From Fulvivirga maritima (lineage in GTDB: Bacteria > Bacteroidota > Bacteroidia > Cytophagales > Cyclobacteriaceae): a DNA stretch of 64,000 nt. Shown in pieces: positions 19,060 through 27,805 of the stretch. Within the stretch, counting starts at the first letter, position 1; every line of letters starts with the position of its first letter. The DNA lies in assembly GCF_021389955.1 (NCBI RefSeq), contig NZ_CP089980.1:929501-993500 (forward strand), given 5' to 3'. Below the pieces are notes generated by a model, which was not told the DNA's origin, made no database searches, and was given only the letters and a program-made list of their open reading frames with translations. Both the position numbers and the translations under genes were made by a program.

Positions 19060-20940
19060 TCAGGCTAACCTTTCTATGCTAGATGCATTACTTTTAATAT
19101 ACATTCTATCTGGTTTACCATTCTTTAAAGTTTTCATTTTGGACACAAAAAATATCTCATCCGGAACTTGATGCTTGCTCATATATTTCTGCAATTCTTT
19201 TCTCATTAATCTTTCATTAAAATTTGATGATTTATATTCAACCACGGCAATCATAGAGGAGCCCCGACCTGTTTTTTCTACCTCCACTACTACAAGTTGG
19301 GTAAGGTCTGGAAAGATACTTTTGATTTGAGATTCCACTTCTTCCAAAGACACAAGGAAACCTGATCGGTTCATTCTATTATCTAACCGACCAAAGATTT
19401 TTAGACCTTTTTCATCATCCACTTCCCCTATGTCTTTAGTATCAAACCAGCCTTCATCAGTAAAGGGGGTATCTATTTTAAGCCCTGAACTTTGAATATA
19501 GGTGTAGAATGGAAAAGGGTGTTTGCACTGAAGTTGATCATCAAACTTTGAACAACTTACTTCAACTCCCTCAAGAGGCTGTAGCCATCCTTTATGTCTA
19601 AGTTCTTTATATAAATTATCACTTACAGAAGTTGCTAATGCCCCCATCTCTGAGCTTCCATATAGGTTAATCAGTGTGCCCACCTGCTCTTCAAAACGCT
19701 GATATGTTTGCTCATCTAATCTTTCTCCTGCACTAATATGTAAAGTGTTAGTGACTATCTTTTTTGAAATAGAAACGATCATGCGACATACCATAGCGGT
19801 TATGAGCGTAAAATTTGGTCTGAACTTATTCAGTCCTTCTAAATACTTTATAAGATTATTCTTATCGATAATCCAAATACTGGCACCTGTCATCAATGCG
19901 GGAAGTAATCCCACTCCTAATCCAAACATATGTCCTATGGGAACGGTGACAAGTATTCTACACTGGCTAGTGATGCCAAAATGATCAACAACCTTCCTAG
20001 CATTAGCCAATAAATTCTCTTTCCGATGACAGATATACTTAGGCTTTCCGGTACTACCTGAAGATGATAGAATCACTAATCCTTTTTCTCCTTTGACAAT
20101 AGATGATGGTTCGTTACAGAAATTCGAATTAGCCCGTAATTTAGTCTGATCAATCGATTCAGCATTTAACTCCAATATAACATCACAAAACCCAGGTAGC
20201 TCTTCACTTAAATTTGTAGAGGTTAGAAAGCAATTTATACCATTTTGAATGCAATAAAATATCAGTAAAGCAATGTGTGGTGAATTTGAGGTCGGTATAG
20301 CTACACAATCGGCTGAATGCATCGCTTCCAACAGGTCATTTCCTAGAGTATAACTTAAACCGTCATACTTTACTGTACATTTACCGTCGGTTATAATTGA
20401 TGAATTATCAACCCAAGCCACCTTTTGGGATCTCATCAAGGATAAGTCGTTGAAATATTCGGTTATAATCCCTACTTTTCTATTACTCACCCAGTACTGG
20501 TATCTTTTCTGGTAAAAGCTATTATTCTCTACATTTAATGAAGTGGCTATCTCAGAACTTGTGCTTTGAATAATCGAAAAGTCAGTCTTTCCTATCTCTT
20601 CCATCCTATTATATTTATGAAATATCCGGCCGATTGGAATAGCTTTATTTATGATATCATCATATTCCCTATCAGTCAGTTGATCTCGAAATAAAACACT
20701 TTTACAATATAATACTGGTTGATCTGGCCTCTCAAAATATAAGCTAACTATTCTTTCTACATGTACTCGCCCCTCTTCATCGTATACTTCTTCTTGAAAT
20801 AAGATTTTTGAATGCATCTTTAACCCCTTCACTTTTTCCAGGAAAAAGGTTGTTGAGGTTTTTAAATTAAGAAAATCATCTAAAGGAAATATACTTTCAT
20901 ATTTCGACATAGGTATGGGGTTTTGCAACTTAAAATTCAA
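19060..20940 (-). CDS. Fused chorismate lyase-like domain and acyl-AMP ligase (putative 4-hydroxybenzoyl-ACP synthetase)
   Basis: Residues ~20-170 look like chorismate pyruvate-lyase (UbiC/DUF98 fold): R63 in 'VERIVSLY', PVLYCKSVLF, PIGRIFH (102-108) and E161 in GIITEYF line up by eye with E. coli UbiC REILL (R76), the P-L-GR segment and LLTELF (E155), the known active-site residues. Residues ~175-626 are an ANL-family ligase: A3 SSGSTGKPK (293-301), A5 'LINLYGSSEMGALA', 'WFDTKDIGEV', GRLDNRMNRSGF and the C-terminal catalytic-lysine region KNGKPDRM. No carrier domain is attached; the next gene supplies one. The fusion would convert chorismate to 4-hydroxybenzoate and load it as a starter, functionally comparable to the mycobacterial Rv2949c/FadD22 pair. 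Domain assignment is by motif reading only; substrate is inference. Confidence 0.82.
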   Translation of the reverse strand: MNFKLQNPIPMSKYESIFPLDDFLNLKTSTTFFLEKVKGLKMHSKILFQEEVYDEEGRVHVERIVSLYFERPDQPVLYCKSVLFRDQLTDREYDDIINKAIPIGRIFHKYNRMEEIGKTDFSIIQSTSSEIATSLNVENNSFYQKRYQYWVSNRKVGIITEYFNDLSLMRSQKVAWVDNSSIITDGKCTVKYDGLSYTLGNDLLEAMHSADCVAIPTSNSPHIALLIFYCIQNGINCFLTSTNLSEELPGFCDVILELNAESIDQTKLRANSNFCNEPSSIVKGEKGLVILSSSGSTGKPKYICHRKENLLANARKVVDHFGITSQCRILVTVPIGHMFGLGVGLLPALMTGASIWIIDKNNLIKYLEGLNKFRPNFTLITAMVCRMIVSISKKIVTNTLHISAGERLDEQTYQRFEEQVGTLINLYGSSEMGALATSVSDNLYKELRHKGWLQPLEGVEVSCSKFDDQLQCKHPFPFYTYIQSSGLKIDTPFTDEGWFDTKDIGEVDDEKGLKIFGRLDNRMNRSGFLVSLEEVESQIKSIFPDLTQLVVVEVEKTGRGSSMIAVVEYKSSNFNERLMRKELQKYMSKHQVPDEIFFVSKMKTLKNGKPDRMYIKSNASSIERLA

Positions 20941-21015
20941 GTAGAATCACTACAATCAGACCCTCGCCTCTACAAAATAAAATCCTAACAGTATTATCAA
21001 GACAACTTCCAAAAA

Positions 21016-23403
21016 CTATTCTGATTTCAATGATTTAATAGGGTTTGACATTGCTGCCTTTAGAGAATGATAACTGATAGTAATAAGGGTAATAACCATG
21101 GCTCCAATAGCAGCTACCAGAAATATCCAAAAAGACAAGTTCGTTCTGTATTGATAATTCTGAAGCCAGTTATTCATGAAATAATAAGCGAAAGGTATAG
21201 CAAAAATCATTGACGTAATAAGCAACATGGCAAAGTCCTTAGAAAGAAGTGCCCATAGATTAAAAACAGGCGCCCCTAAAACTTTTCTGATTCCTATTTC
21301 TTTAATCCTTTGCTCAGCCATAAAAGCAGAGAGCCCGTAAATTCCCAGACAAGAAATGAGAATTGCCAAAGCAGCAAAGAAGGTAGCTAGCTTGCCCACA
21401 CGCTCTTCATATCTAAACTTTTTATCGTATTCTTGATCTACAAATTTGAAATCAAAGGGAACGGTAGGATCATAAGTTTGAAAGGAGGAGCGAATATAAT
21501 TTATTGCTTCACTACTACTCACCTCAGGGGTAACTCTAGCTGTAATGAGGTAATATCGGTCTCCAGTCATTTGGAAAATAGATGGTCGTACAGGCTTATA
21601 AGGAGACTCAAATACAATATCATCTACCACACCTATTACTTGAAAGGATTTGCCTTTCCACATCACATTTGTGCCCACTGGCTCTTCAAGCTGCATAAAT
21701 TTAACAGCCGCCTCATTTAAAATAAAAGATTGATGATCAGACTCTCTATCTCTTGAAAAATCTCGACCTTCAGTTATGGACCAGCCAATAGTATTTCCAT
21801 ATTCAGGAGTTACATTATTTATAGGAAATTCCAATGCCAAATCTGGATCTTTGCCCTCCCAACTAATATCGCCGTCAGATACATAATAATCTGTGGTAGA
21901 ATTAGCAGATTCGGCCACCTCCTCTATCATTCCGGATTTCAACAATTCAATCCTGAAAGATTCGAAAGAATTATGAATTAAATCCGTGGTATTAAAAACA
22001 ACTAGGCCATCCTTTTGATATCCTATTGGCTTATTTCTAGCAAATTCTACCTGACGAAACACTACAATAGTTCCAATAATCAAAATTATAGAAATTGAAA
22101 ATTGTAATATCACTAATATTTTTCTGGGAATTGCAGAGTATTTACCGGCTTTAAATGTTCCTTTTAATACACTTACAGGGTTAAACGAAGAAAGATATAA
22201 AGCAGGATAACTCCCTGCCAATACACCGGTAATTAAACAAAACACGGACCCTAATACCCAGAACCCTATACTTTTCCATGGAAGCTCCATAGACTTATCT
22301 GCCAAGTCATTGAAGAAAGGCAGAATTAATACCACAATAGGTAAGGCTATAATGAAGGCTATAAAGGAAATAACAAAGGCTTCAATAAAAAATTGAATGA
22401 TTAATTGGTACTTTGGTGACCCCATGGTCTTTCTTACACCAACCTCTTTTGCTCTCTTTTCTGATCTGGCTGTACTTAAGTTCATAAAGTTAATACATGC
22501 CATGAGCAAGACAAAAAGGCCAATTATGCCAAACAATCGAACGTATTCAATTCTTCCTCCTGTATTTTTACCATTCTTGAATTCTGAATAAAGATGCCAT
22601 TTGCTCATAGGGTGAATGAAGACTTGCTTTTTAAATCGATTTGCTTCATCGGCTGGCAACTTATCATGTATAACTTCAGCAATTTTATCTGAAGTATTCG
22701 CAAAACTCGCATTATCATCAAGCTGAACAAAAGTCTGGAAATTATTGTACTGCCAAGGAGAAGCGTGCTCTCTTACACTGGGTTCATTATTCAAATATAG
22801 TTTCCATGGAGCTACAAATTTTAAATGTTCGAAATCTGAGTTAGCAGTAAAGTCCTCATATACTCCTGTTACTTTCACTCTTAGTTTATTATCAATCTCC
22901 AGAAATTTACCCAACGCACCTTCGTTTCCAAATATTGCAATAGCTATAGATTTAGCTATTAAAATGGAAGATGGGTCTGATAACCCCTGTTGATTTCCCT
23001 CGACCATGTTTAGGTCTAACAATATAGGAGCATCTTCCTCCATAAATGCACCCACAAATTTGAACTTCCGATCACCCTCGTGTTTTAAAACATGTTCTGA
23101 TTCCAAGGTAGACATAACGATGTACTTGAAATCTTCACTAAAAGTATTTTCAATTTCATCTCCAATTAAATATGGCATATAAATTAATGACATGCGCTCG
23201 CCATTGAAATTTACATGGTGCATTAATCTACCTATTCTGTCATAATTTGTATGATCCTTATTGAAAGATAATTCATCGTAAACCCAGATGCCCACCAAAA
23301 TAGCAATTGACATTCCTACAGCAAAGCCCCCCACATTTATAAAGGTATAGCCTTTGTTTTTTTTCAGATTGCGAAAAGCTATTTTAAAAAAATTAAGAAT
23401 CAT
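21016..23403 (-). CDS. FtsX/MacB-like ABC transporter permease
   Basis: The 795-aa membrane protein has two copies of the MacB periplasmic domain plus FtsX permease unit. It opens with FRNLKKNKGYTFINVGGFAVGMS (first helix ~20-45), has three helices after 'RSEKRAKEVGVRKTMG' (about 280-420) and repeats the pattern at the C-terminus with 'QRIKEIGIRKVLGAP' and three final helices. This double FtsX form is abundant in Bacteroidota. The cognate ATPase is not in the window, so it would have to use one encoded elsewhere. Its position in the NRPS operon, 75 bp upstream of the starter-ligase gene and 37 bp downstream of the antiterminator gene, suggests self-resistance or export (inference). Confidence 0.92.
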   Translation of the reverse strand: MILNFFKIAFRNLKKNKGYTFINVGGFAVGMSIAILVGIWVYDELSFNKDHTNYDRIGRLMHHVNFNGERMSLIYMPYLIGDEIENTFSEDFKYIVMSTLESEHVLKHEGDRKFKFVGAFMEEDAPILLDLNMVEGNQQGLSDPSSILIAKSIAIAIFGNEGALGKFLEIDNKLRVKVTGVYEDFTANSDFEHLKFVAPWKLYLNNEPSVREHASPWQYNNFQTFVQLDDNASFANTSDKIAEVIHDKLPADEANRFKKQVFIHPMSKWHLYSEFKNGKNTGGRIEYVRLFGIIGLFVLLMACINFMNLSTARSEKRAKEVGVRKTMGSPKYQLIIQFFIEAFVISFIAFIIALPIVVLILPFFNDLADKSMELPWKSIGFWVLGSVFCLITGVLAGSYPALYLSSFNPVSVLKGTFKAGKYSAIPRKILVILQFSISIILIIGTIVVFRQVEFARNKPIGYQKDGLVVFNTTDLIHNSFESFRIELLKSGMIEEVAESANSTTDYYVSDGDISWEGKDPDLALEFPINNVTPEYGNTIGWSITEGRDFSRDRESDHQSFILNEAAVKFMQLEEPVGTNVMWKGKSFQVIGVVDDIVFESPYKPVRPSIFQMTGDRYYLITARVTPEVSSSEAINYIRSSFQTYDPTVPFDFKFVDQEYDKKFRYEERVGKLATFFAALAILISCLGIYGLSAFMAEQRIKEIGIRKVLGAPVFNLWALLSKDFAMLLITSMIFAIPFAYYFMNNWLQNYQYRTNLSFWIFLVAAIGAMVITLITISYHSLKAAMSNPIKSLKSE

Positions 23404-23440
23404 AAATATCTAAAAATATGTTCAATTGTAAATATTAAAC

Positions 23441-23956
23441 TTAAGCTACGTTTAAGACTCTAGAAACTGCTTCTGGAGAGACATCTACCAGAATGGATTT
23501 ATTTAAAATCTCCATCCTTATTGCCAATTTATATTTACTATTCCACCTTACGAGATTACCGTGAATACCTACCAACGGGCCAGAATTAACCACTACTTCA
23601 TCTCCTTCGGTAAAGGATGTTTCAATGACCTCAATATCTTTATCATATAGCACCTTAAGATCCTTCATTTTCTCTGCTGGAATGCTAGCCATTTCATTTT
23701 GATATTCAATAAACCTAACCACACCTTTAGTGGATAAAACATGATATTTTAAGCTCTTTTCTATTTTTACAAATAAGTAATTTGGAAAAACAGGCACCTC
23801 TATCATTCTTTTTCGATCACTCCACTGTTTAATTACTTGTTGCGTAGGTAGAAAACATTCTATACCCTTTTTAAGAAAAAGTCGTGAAAGTTTTTTTTCA
23901 AAATTTGGCATCGTGTATACTACATGCCATTTATTGTCAGAAGTAGTTGGATTCAT
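23441..23956 (-). CDS. NusG-paralogue transcription antiterminator (UpxY/RfaH-like)
   Basis: An NGN domain starts at KWHVVYTMPNFEKKLSRLF, with 'IECFLPTQQVIKQWSDRKRMIEVPVFPNYLFVKI' characteristic of specialised NusG proteins, followed by a KOW domain (GDEVVVNSGPLVGIHGNL). I choose the ATG at 23956, directly before this domain (MNPTTSDNKWHVV); the frame stays open to an ATG at 24031 but those 25 residues are unlike the family. Specialised NusG paralogues sit at the head of long capsule or antibiotic operons (UpxY, TaA, LoaP) and let RNA polymerase read through them. It is the first gene of a ~24-kb same-strand operon, which fits exactly. Its recruitment site should lie in the AT-rich leader upstream. 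Confidence 0.93.
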   Translation of the reverse strand: MNPTTSDNKWHVVYTMPNFEKKLSRLFLKKGIECFLPTQQVIKQWSDRKRMIEVPVFPNYLFVKIEKSLKYHVLSTKGVVRFIEYQNEMASIPAEKMKDLKVLYDKDIEVIETSFTEGDEVVVNSGPLVGIHGNLVRWNSKYKLAIRMEILNKSILVDVSPEAVSRVLNVA

Positions 23957-24031
23957 AGTTAACAGAGGTGCTAGGAAAGGTTGATAGATATTTCTATTAC
24001 GCAAAACACAGCTTCGCCATGTAAGTCCCAT

Positions 24032-24640
24032 AAAATTAATTATGATAATAAAACATATCTATGTGTCTAAATTATTATAATTACTAATATATAGCATTAT
24101 TTCTTTAATTACTAACACAATTAATATTCTATTAAATATTTATTATAGATACCCATCTAAATCGCATAACGGCAAACTGGTTTACGCGACATACATTGTT
24201 CCAGAGCTTTGTTTAACATAGTTGACCTGTGGTTACTCTGTTAAAACAAAGGAAATATTCATCGAGGTACGACCTGCTAATGTGTATGGATGTAGGGAGG
24301 GTTAGAATTTATTTTTAAAGAATCCATACTCACTGTCAATGAGTAATGACCTATCAAGAAAACTGTTAAACTCTTCACAAGCGTTTTCAGGAACCAAAGT
24401 ACAACAATAACATGCAGCCATGACTGTACTTGAACCCTACCTCACAATTCTCTTATTATCAATGATTTACCTGATGCTGCAATATTCAGTTCACCGTATA
24501 GGTCTCATTTTTCAATTTCGTTTGACTTTGGTTAATCAGTGACTAAATCTAGTCAAATTTCACAAAAGAGTCAATTGATTCTTTCCTGCTTATAGTATGG
24601 CATGCTTTGAAAACAACGTGGCAACAGCTAAGGACGAGGA
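24032..24640. other. Non-coding stretch upstream of the NRPS operon
   Basis: About 600 bp without a convincing gene. The first ~120 bp (24032-24160) are extremely AT-rich and must hold the promoter and leader of the minus-strand operon headed by the NusG paralogue; I cannot point to a clear Bacteroidota TTTG/TAnnTTTG pair or an ops-like recruitment site. A 39-codon minus-strand frame (24302-24421) is considered under rejected items. The segment 24600-24640 contains the motif CAACAGCTA that recurs at two other break points of the Rhs cassette array. Confidence 0.6.
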
Positions 24641-24965
24641 CGAACGGATAGTCCATAGCGTCCTACCCCCATTTGGCCTCAAAACTACTCCCACTCATCA
24701 GGAAGTAATCTCTGTACTGGTTCGAATACTGATCAGTCCAGTGATTACCTGATAGCGAAAAGAATCATGTATTTAAAGACCCGGGTGCACTTCTTAGGGA
24801 TGCTAAAACCAAAAAACCTTACACCTCTTAAAACTTTAAAGCCCGGGACTTGCCCAGGCTCTTTTATTATTCTATTAATTACGTGAACTATTAAAAAACT
24901 CGTTGATAACGAGCTCTAACAGAGGCCTACATAACCAACATGCAAAGCATGGCGGTAACGGAGGC
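24641..24965 (-). repeat. Empty remnant of an Rhs tip cassette (type II linker plus leader hairpin)
   Basis: This segment matches, with few differences, the head of cassette 4 at 28420-28700: the same leader and hairpin (24838-24862), then DNA that in cassette 4 encodes NHWTDQYSNQYRDCF and MSGSSFETKWGQ. The match stops near 24641, where no toxin-coding sequence follows. It is therefore a decayed or deleted cassette at the distal end of the array, supporting turnover by recombination between the repeats. Confidence 0.8.
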
Positions 24966-24979
24966 GATAACAGATTCAA

Positions 24980-25300
24980 TCAAGAAGCTTTCTCGGATTG
25001 ATTAGCAGCCTCAGTGAGTTTTTGTCTTCTTTTTTTAGCTTTATATGCCATTCTTTTAAGTATTAAAAACATCATTCTCCAAAAGGTTAAAAATATCAAT
25101 ATTTGAACAATTAGTATCACGAGTAGACTGTCACTACCCTCCATATATGTTATTCCAAAACCAACAAAAGTCACCGGAATTGTAAGTAATAAAATTATAG
25201 ATACTATAAGACTACTACTATTTACAAATAGTAATGCTAAAGTTCCCAAGCCCACATATAGAAAGGAAATTATAAATGACTTTTTCAGTTCTTTGTTCAT
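24980..25300 (-). CDS. Putative membrane immunity protein of Rhs cassette 6
   Basis: The 106-aa protein has three predicted membrane helices (about 9-28, 31-52 and 60-82) and a lysine/arginine-rich C-terminal tail. No known family is recognised. The only link to function is position: it starts 2 bp after the stop of the orphan tip 25303-25835, in the same arrangement as the other six tip/immunity pairs. Membrane immunity proteins usually neutralise toxins that attack or cross the inner membrane. The tip here has a phospholipase A2-like HDxxYD motif, which fits. Confidence 0.6.
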   Translation of the reverse strand: MNKELKKSFIISFLYVGLGTLALLFVNSSSLIVSIILLLTIPVTFVGFGITYMEGSDSLLVILIVQILIFLTFWRMMFLILKRMAYKAKKRRQKLTEAANQSEKAS

Positions 25301-25302
25301 AC

Positions 25303-25835
25303 TTAATTAATGGTTTTAGTTGGATTATTTGTAACACCTACATTACTTACATTATACCACATAATTACATTGGCAATTGATTGAGGAGTAGATAACCCAA
25401 TTATGGTTTTCCCTAACGCTGATAACCCTAAACCTATCCCTAAAACTCCACTTTGCACTCTTGTAAGTGGGTATAAATATGAATTAGAAGCTATTGAAAG
25501 TTCTTCATATACAAATTGCCAATCTGCGCCTATAGCCCTAGTATCAAAGAACAAACCCGATGCTCCTGCTATTTTTAAATTATCATAACGTCTGTCATGA
25601 CCAATAGCAGGGTAACCAGATAAACTTTTGGGTGGTGTTGTATAATCCGGCTTTCTATTTCCATTCTCATCTGGATATGTTTGAGGATTATCACCTCCTG
25701 GATAATGTAGATCAAAAATATTCCTACCAAGTGTTGAAGGATCTAAAGTGTTTGGATCATTAACCTGTCCATAGTCTCTTAAAAAACTATGATACTGACT
25801 TTCCGCCCTACTTCTGTATTTTTTATTTTGCTACG
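25303..25835 (-). pseudogene. Orphan Rhs C-terminal tip 6, 5'-truncated, phospholipase A2-like motif
   Basis: The frame is open from about 25835 to the stop at 25303, although the first usable start is a TTG at 25554. It begins in the common linker (KYRSRAESQYHSF, DYGQVNDPNTLDPST) but the first ~80 linker codons and most of the leader repeat are deleted; homology to the other copies ends abruptly near 25838. The toxin part contains IGHDRRYD and, ~18 residues on, GADWQFVYEEL. This resembles the HDxxYD...AD layout of parvovirus-type phospholipase A2 domains found in polymorphic toxins. A hydrophobic segment follows. Without start or signal it should be silent. The same VNDPNTLDPST junction occurs in tip 1 (32037-32723). 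Confidence 0.65.
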
Positions 25836-25965
25836 TTGGTTCAACAGCTAAAAAGTTAGGGGCTTGCCCTGGCTCTTTATTATTCCATTAATTTCGTAAA
25901 CTATTAAAAAACTCATTGAAAACAGACCGATAACCACTAAAAGCATATGCGGAAGGCTTTCATAA

Positions 25966-26367
25966 TTAGCGATTTAATACAGTCTCTACGTTGTCTTGCC
26001 CTGAAAAAATTCTTTCTCGATTTTTGTTAGCAACTAATATATAAGTCAATAGGCTCAATGCCAAACAGAAAATAATGACATAGCCACCTTTTTTATCCGT
26101 TTTAAATCCATAGTTTAAAAATTTCTCGGGCTTCACAAAAAAATGATAGTTAAACAACCATATTAAACCTAAAAAAACTAAAAACCAGCTCACCCCAATT
26201 AACGGCAGGTAACCAATATAGTTCATAAATAAATAAAAAGTAAAAATGTTACCTCCTATAAAAATAGTTGAAACAGTTGAAACATAAGTTAACGGAGTTT
26301 GATTTTCTTTTAATTTGATTGTAAAAAGAATATATATCCGGTATAAAAAATAATAGTAGAACTTCAT
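25966..26367 (-). CDS. Putative membrane immunity protein of Rhs cassette 5
   Basis: The 133-aa protein has about four hydrophobic helices (roughly 35-52, 56-72 and 95-113 are clearest) and is rich in Tyr and Phe. No family recognised. It starts 3 bp after the stop of tip 5 (26371) and so occupies the immunity position. Its partner tip has a glycine-rich hydrophobic domain, so protection at the inner membrane against a pore-forming or membrane-inserting toxin is a reasonable guess. Confidence 0.6.
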   Translation of the reverse strand: MKFYYYFLYRIYILFTIKLKENQTPLTYVSTVSTIFIGGNIFTFYLFMNYIGYLPLIGVSWFLVFLGLIWLFNYHFFVKPEKFLNYGFKTDKKGGYVIIFCLALSLLTYILVANKNRERIFSGQDNVETVLNR

Positions 26368-26370
26368 TTA

Positions 26371-27130
26371 TTAATATGTAACAGTCTCGCCAGTGTAGTA
26401 TTCATACATCATCTTACCGCCAAAGTAACTAATGCTAACAACTGCCCCGACAGGACCTCCAAATATACCAACTCCTCCGATAATTGATTCGACTACTGCT
26501 TGAGTCCCTGAAATTTGCCCTGCACCGTATTGATATATAGTTAAACCTATACCAATTCCACCAGCAACCTGACCTGCAACTCTTAACCCGTTCGCAAGCC
26601 TTAAGGTCTTAGAACCAGACAGAAAACGGTTTGCATACATTGGTGCATCATCTGCTAAATTCATAAAACTTTTATGAAGCTGAGATGCCCCGTTCATTAG
26701 TTTATCACTACGGGTCGCTACCCAGTCTCCTAGGAAATAATCTCCTGAAGCAATAAGGTTACCAGCCGCCCCTGAAAAGAACATCAAATCAGGCCCTTTT
26801 TCAACAAAATAATTGGCATCATGACCCGGACCAATCCAAGGCCCACCTCCTCCTTCTAGTGTATTGTCGACCCACCCCCCCCGAGGATTGATCAAAATCA
26901 TTCAAAAAACTATGATACTGACTTTCCGCCCTACTTCTGTATTTTTCATTTTGATTGGTAGCATCATAGGCCAGGATAGATGATACCGGTACCATATCGC
27001 CCACCCATCTATTATAGACCCAGGGAGCATTCTTATCAGTAGGGCTATAAAAAGCCACTCCCCCGCTACCATCATTCAAATAGGTGCCTTCTCTTAAGCC
27101 AGTCAGATTACCACTCATCGCACCAACCAA
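26371..27130 (-). pseudogene. Orphan Rhs C-terminal tip 5, frameshifted at a G8 tract
   Basis: Codons from 27130 to ~26885 encode the type I linker (GAMSGNLTGLREGTY ... PWVYNRWVGDMVPV ... AESQYHSFL). After FDQSS comes a run of eight G (C8 on the plus strand, 26875-26882) and the frame is lost within ~15 codons. Seven G would join it to the frame 26901-26371, giving GGWVDNTLEGG and a ~175-aa toxin part with GPGHDANYF and a glycine-rich hydrophobic region ending SYFGGKMMYEYYTG. That ending closely resembles tip 2 (AYFGGKALLEYTG). There is no start codon or signal peptide. The poly-G tract could be an on/off switch, a plain mutation, or a sequencing error. Confidence 0.75.
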
Positions 27131-27375
27131 AACATCATACCAGGAGGTATTAAAATAACTACCTCCACTACCATACTGATCAGTCCAGTGATTACCTGAT
27201 GGCGAAAAGAATCATGTATTTAAAGTGCTGGATGCATTTCTTAGGGATGCTAAAACCAGAAAACCTTATTCCTCTTATAACTTTAAGGTCCAGGACTTGC
27301 CCAGACCCTGTTTTTATTCCATGTATTTCGTGAACTACTAAAGCTCTCGTTGCAAAAGATCGCTAACGGAGATCT
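26884..27375 (-). repeat. Cassette repeat unit (type I linker + leader hairpin), copy at tip 5
   Basis: This ~450-bp direct repeat is also found at 29660-30140, 31030-31500 and 32500-32975. It consists of a short hairpin with a TAACGGAG-containing loop (near 27357-27372), an inverted repeat (27285-27312), about 90 bp of leader, then linker codons from NHWTDQY to AESQYHSFL. In this copy the inverted repeat carries GGTC/GACC where the other copies carry AGCC/GGCT, a compensatory change. Reading upstream of NHWTDQY, the frame is closed by a TGA that in copy 29660-30140 is CGA. Confidence 0.85.
27285..27312. terminator. Conserved hairpin with compensatory stem change
   Basis: Stem GGTC...GACC with loop around ACTTG, followed on the plus strand by a T-rich run. 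Equivalent hairpins lie at 24838-24862, 28611-28637, 30047-30073, 31414-31441 and 32878-32903 with stem AGCC...GGCT, and half a copy remains at 25858-25880. The T run follows on the plus strand, so it is best as a plus-strand terminator; on the minus strand, where all the genes are, the U-tract is weak, so at most it is bidirectional. Confidence 0.5.
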
Positions 27376-27377
27376 GC

Positions 27378-27803
27378 TTATTGATAGGAAATCATAAATA
27401 TTAACTCACCTTTAGTTTCATCCAATAAAATCATATGAATGTCACGCTTATCATTCTTATTAAATTCTAAGTAATAAAGCCCTTGATCTTCTTCATCTAC
27501 GTATTCGTAAATAAGGTTATCTATAATTTCATCGCCAAATGGTAATTTTTTAACTCCAGAAAGTTTTTTAATTCGGTTCTTAATATCAATAAAATTGCCT
27601 TTGTTAAGCCTATATCTAGCTAAAAAATAGCCATCCCCATTTGGATACCATTCATCATAAGTTTCAAAAGGATAAATATTTTCTGGCATTTCCGTTAATG
27701 CTAGCAGTCGTTCCTTTTCTTTATCTATATTTTGAGAAGAGCAACTAGTGCAAGATAAAATCATAAGAATTCCAAATGATATGCAGTATTTCATATAAAA
27801 CAT
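27378..27803 (-). CDS. Putative lipoprotein immunity protein of Rhs cassette 4
   Basis: The 141-aa protein starts with a lipoprotein signal (hydrophobic core CISFGILMILS, lipobox cysteine within SCTSC at about residues 18-21), then ~120 soluble residues rich in acidic and aromatic residues. No family recognised. It starts 2 bp after the stop of tip 4. A lipid-anchored, periplasm-facing immunity protein implies a toxin that acts in the periplasm, in contrast to the membrane immunity proteins of most other cassettes. Confidence 0.65.
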   Translation of the reverse strand: MFYMKYCISFGILMILSCTSCSSQNIDKEKERLLALTEMPENIYPFETYDEWYPNGDGYFLARYRLNKGNFIDIKNRIKKLSGVKKLPFGDEIIDNLIYEYVDEEDQGLYYLEFNKNDKRDIHMILLDETKGELIFMISYQ

Positions 27804-27805
27804 GG

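Noticed and set aside
24302-24421. 39-codon minus-strand frame with a CYCC motif upstream of the NRPS operon, considered as a peptide precursor.
   Set aside because: No good ribosome-binding site, no modifying enzyme tied to it, and a frame of this length is expected by chance in a 600-bp gap.
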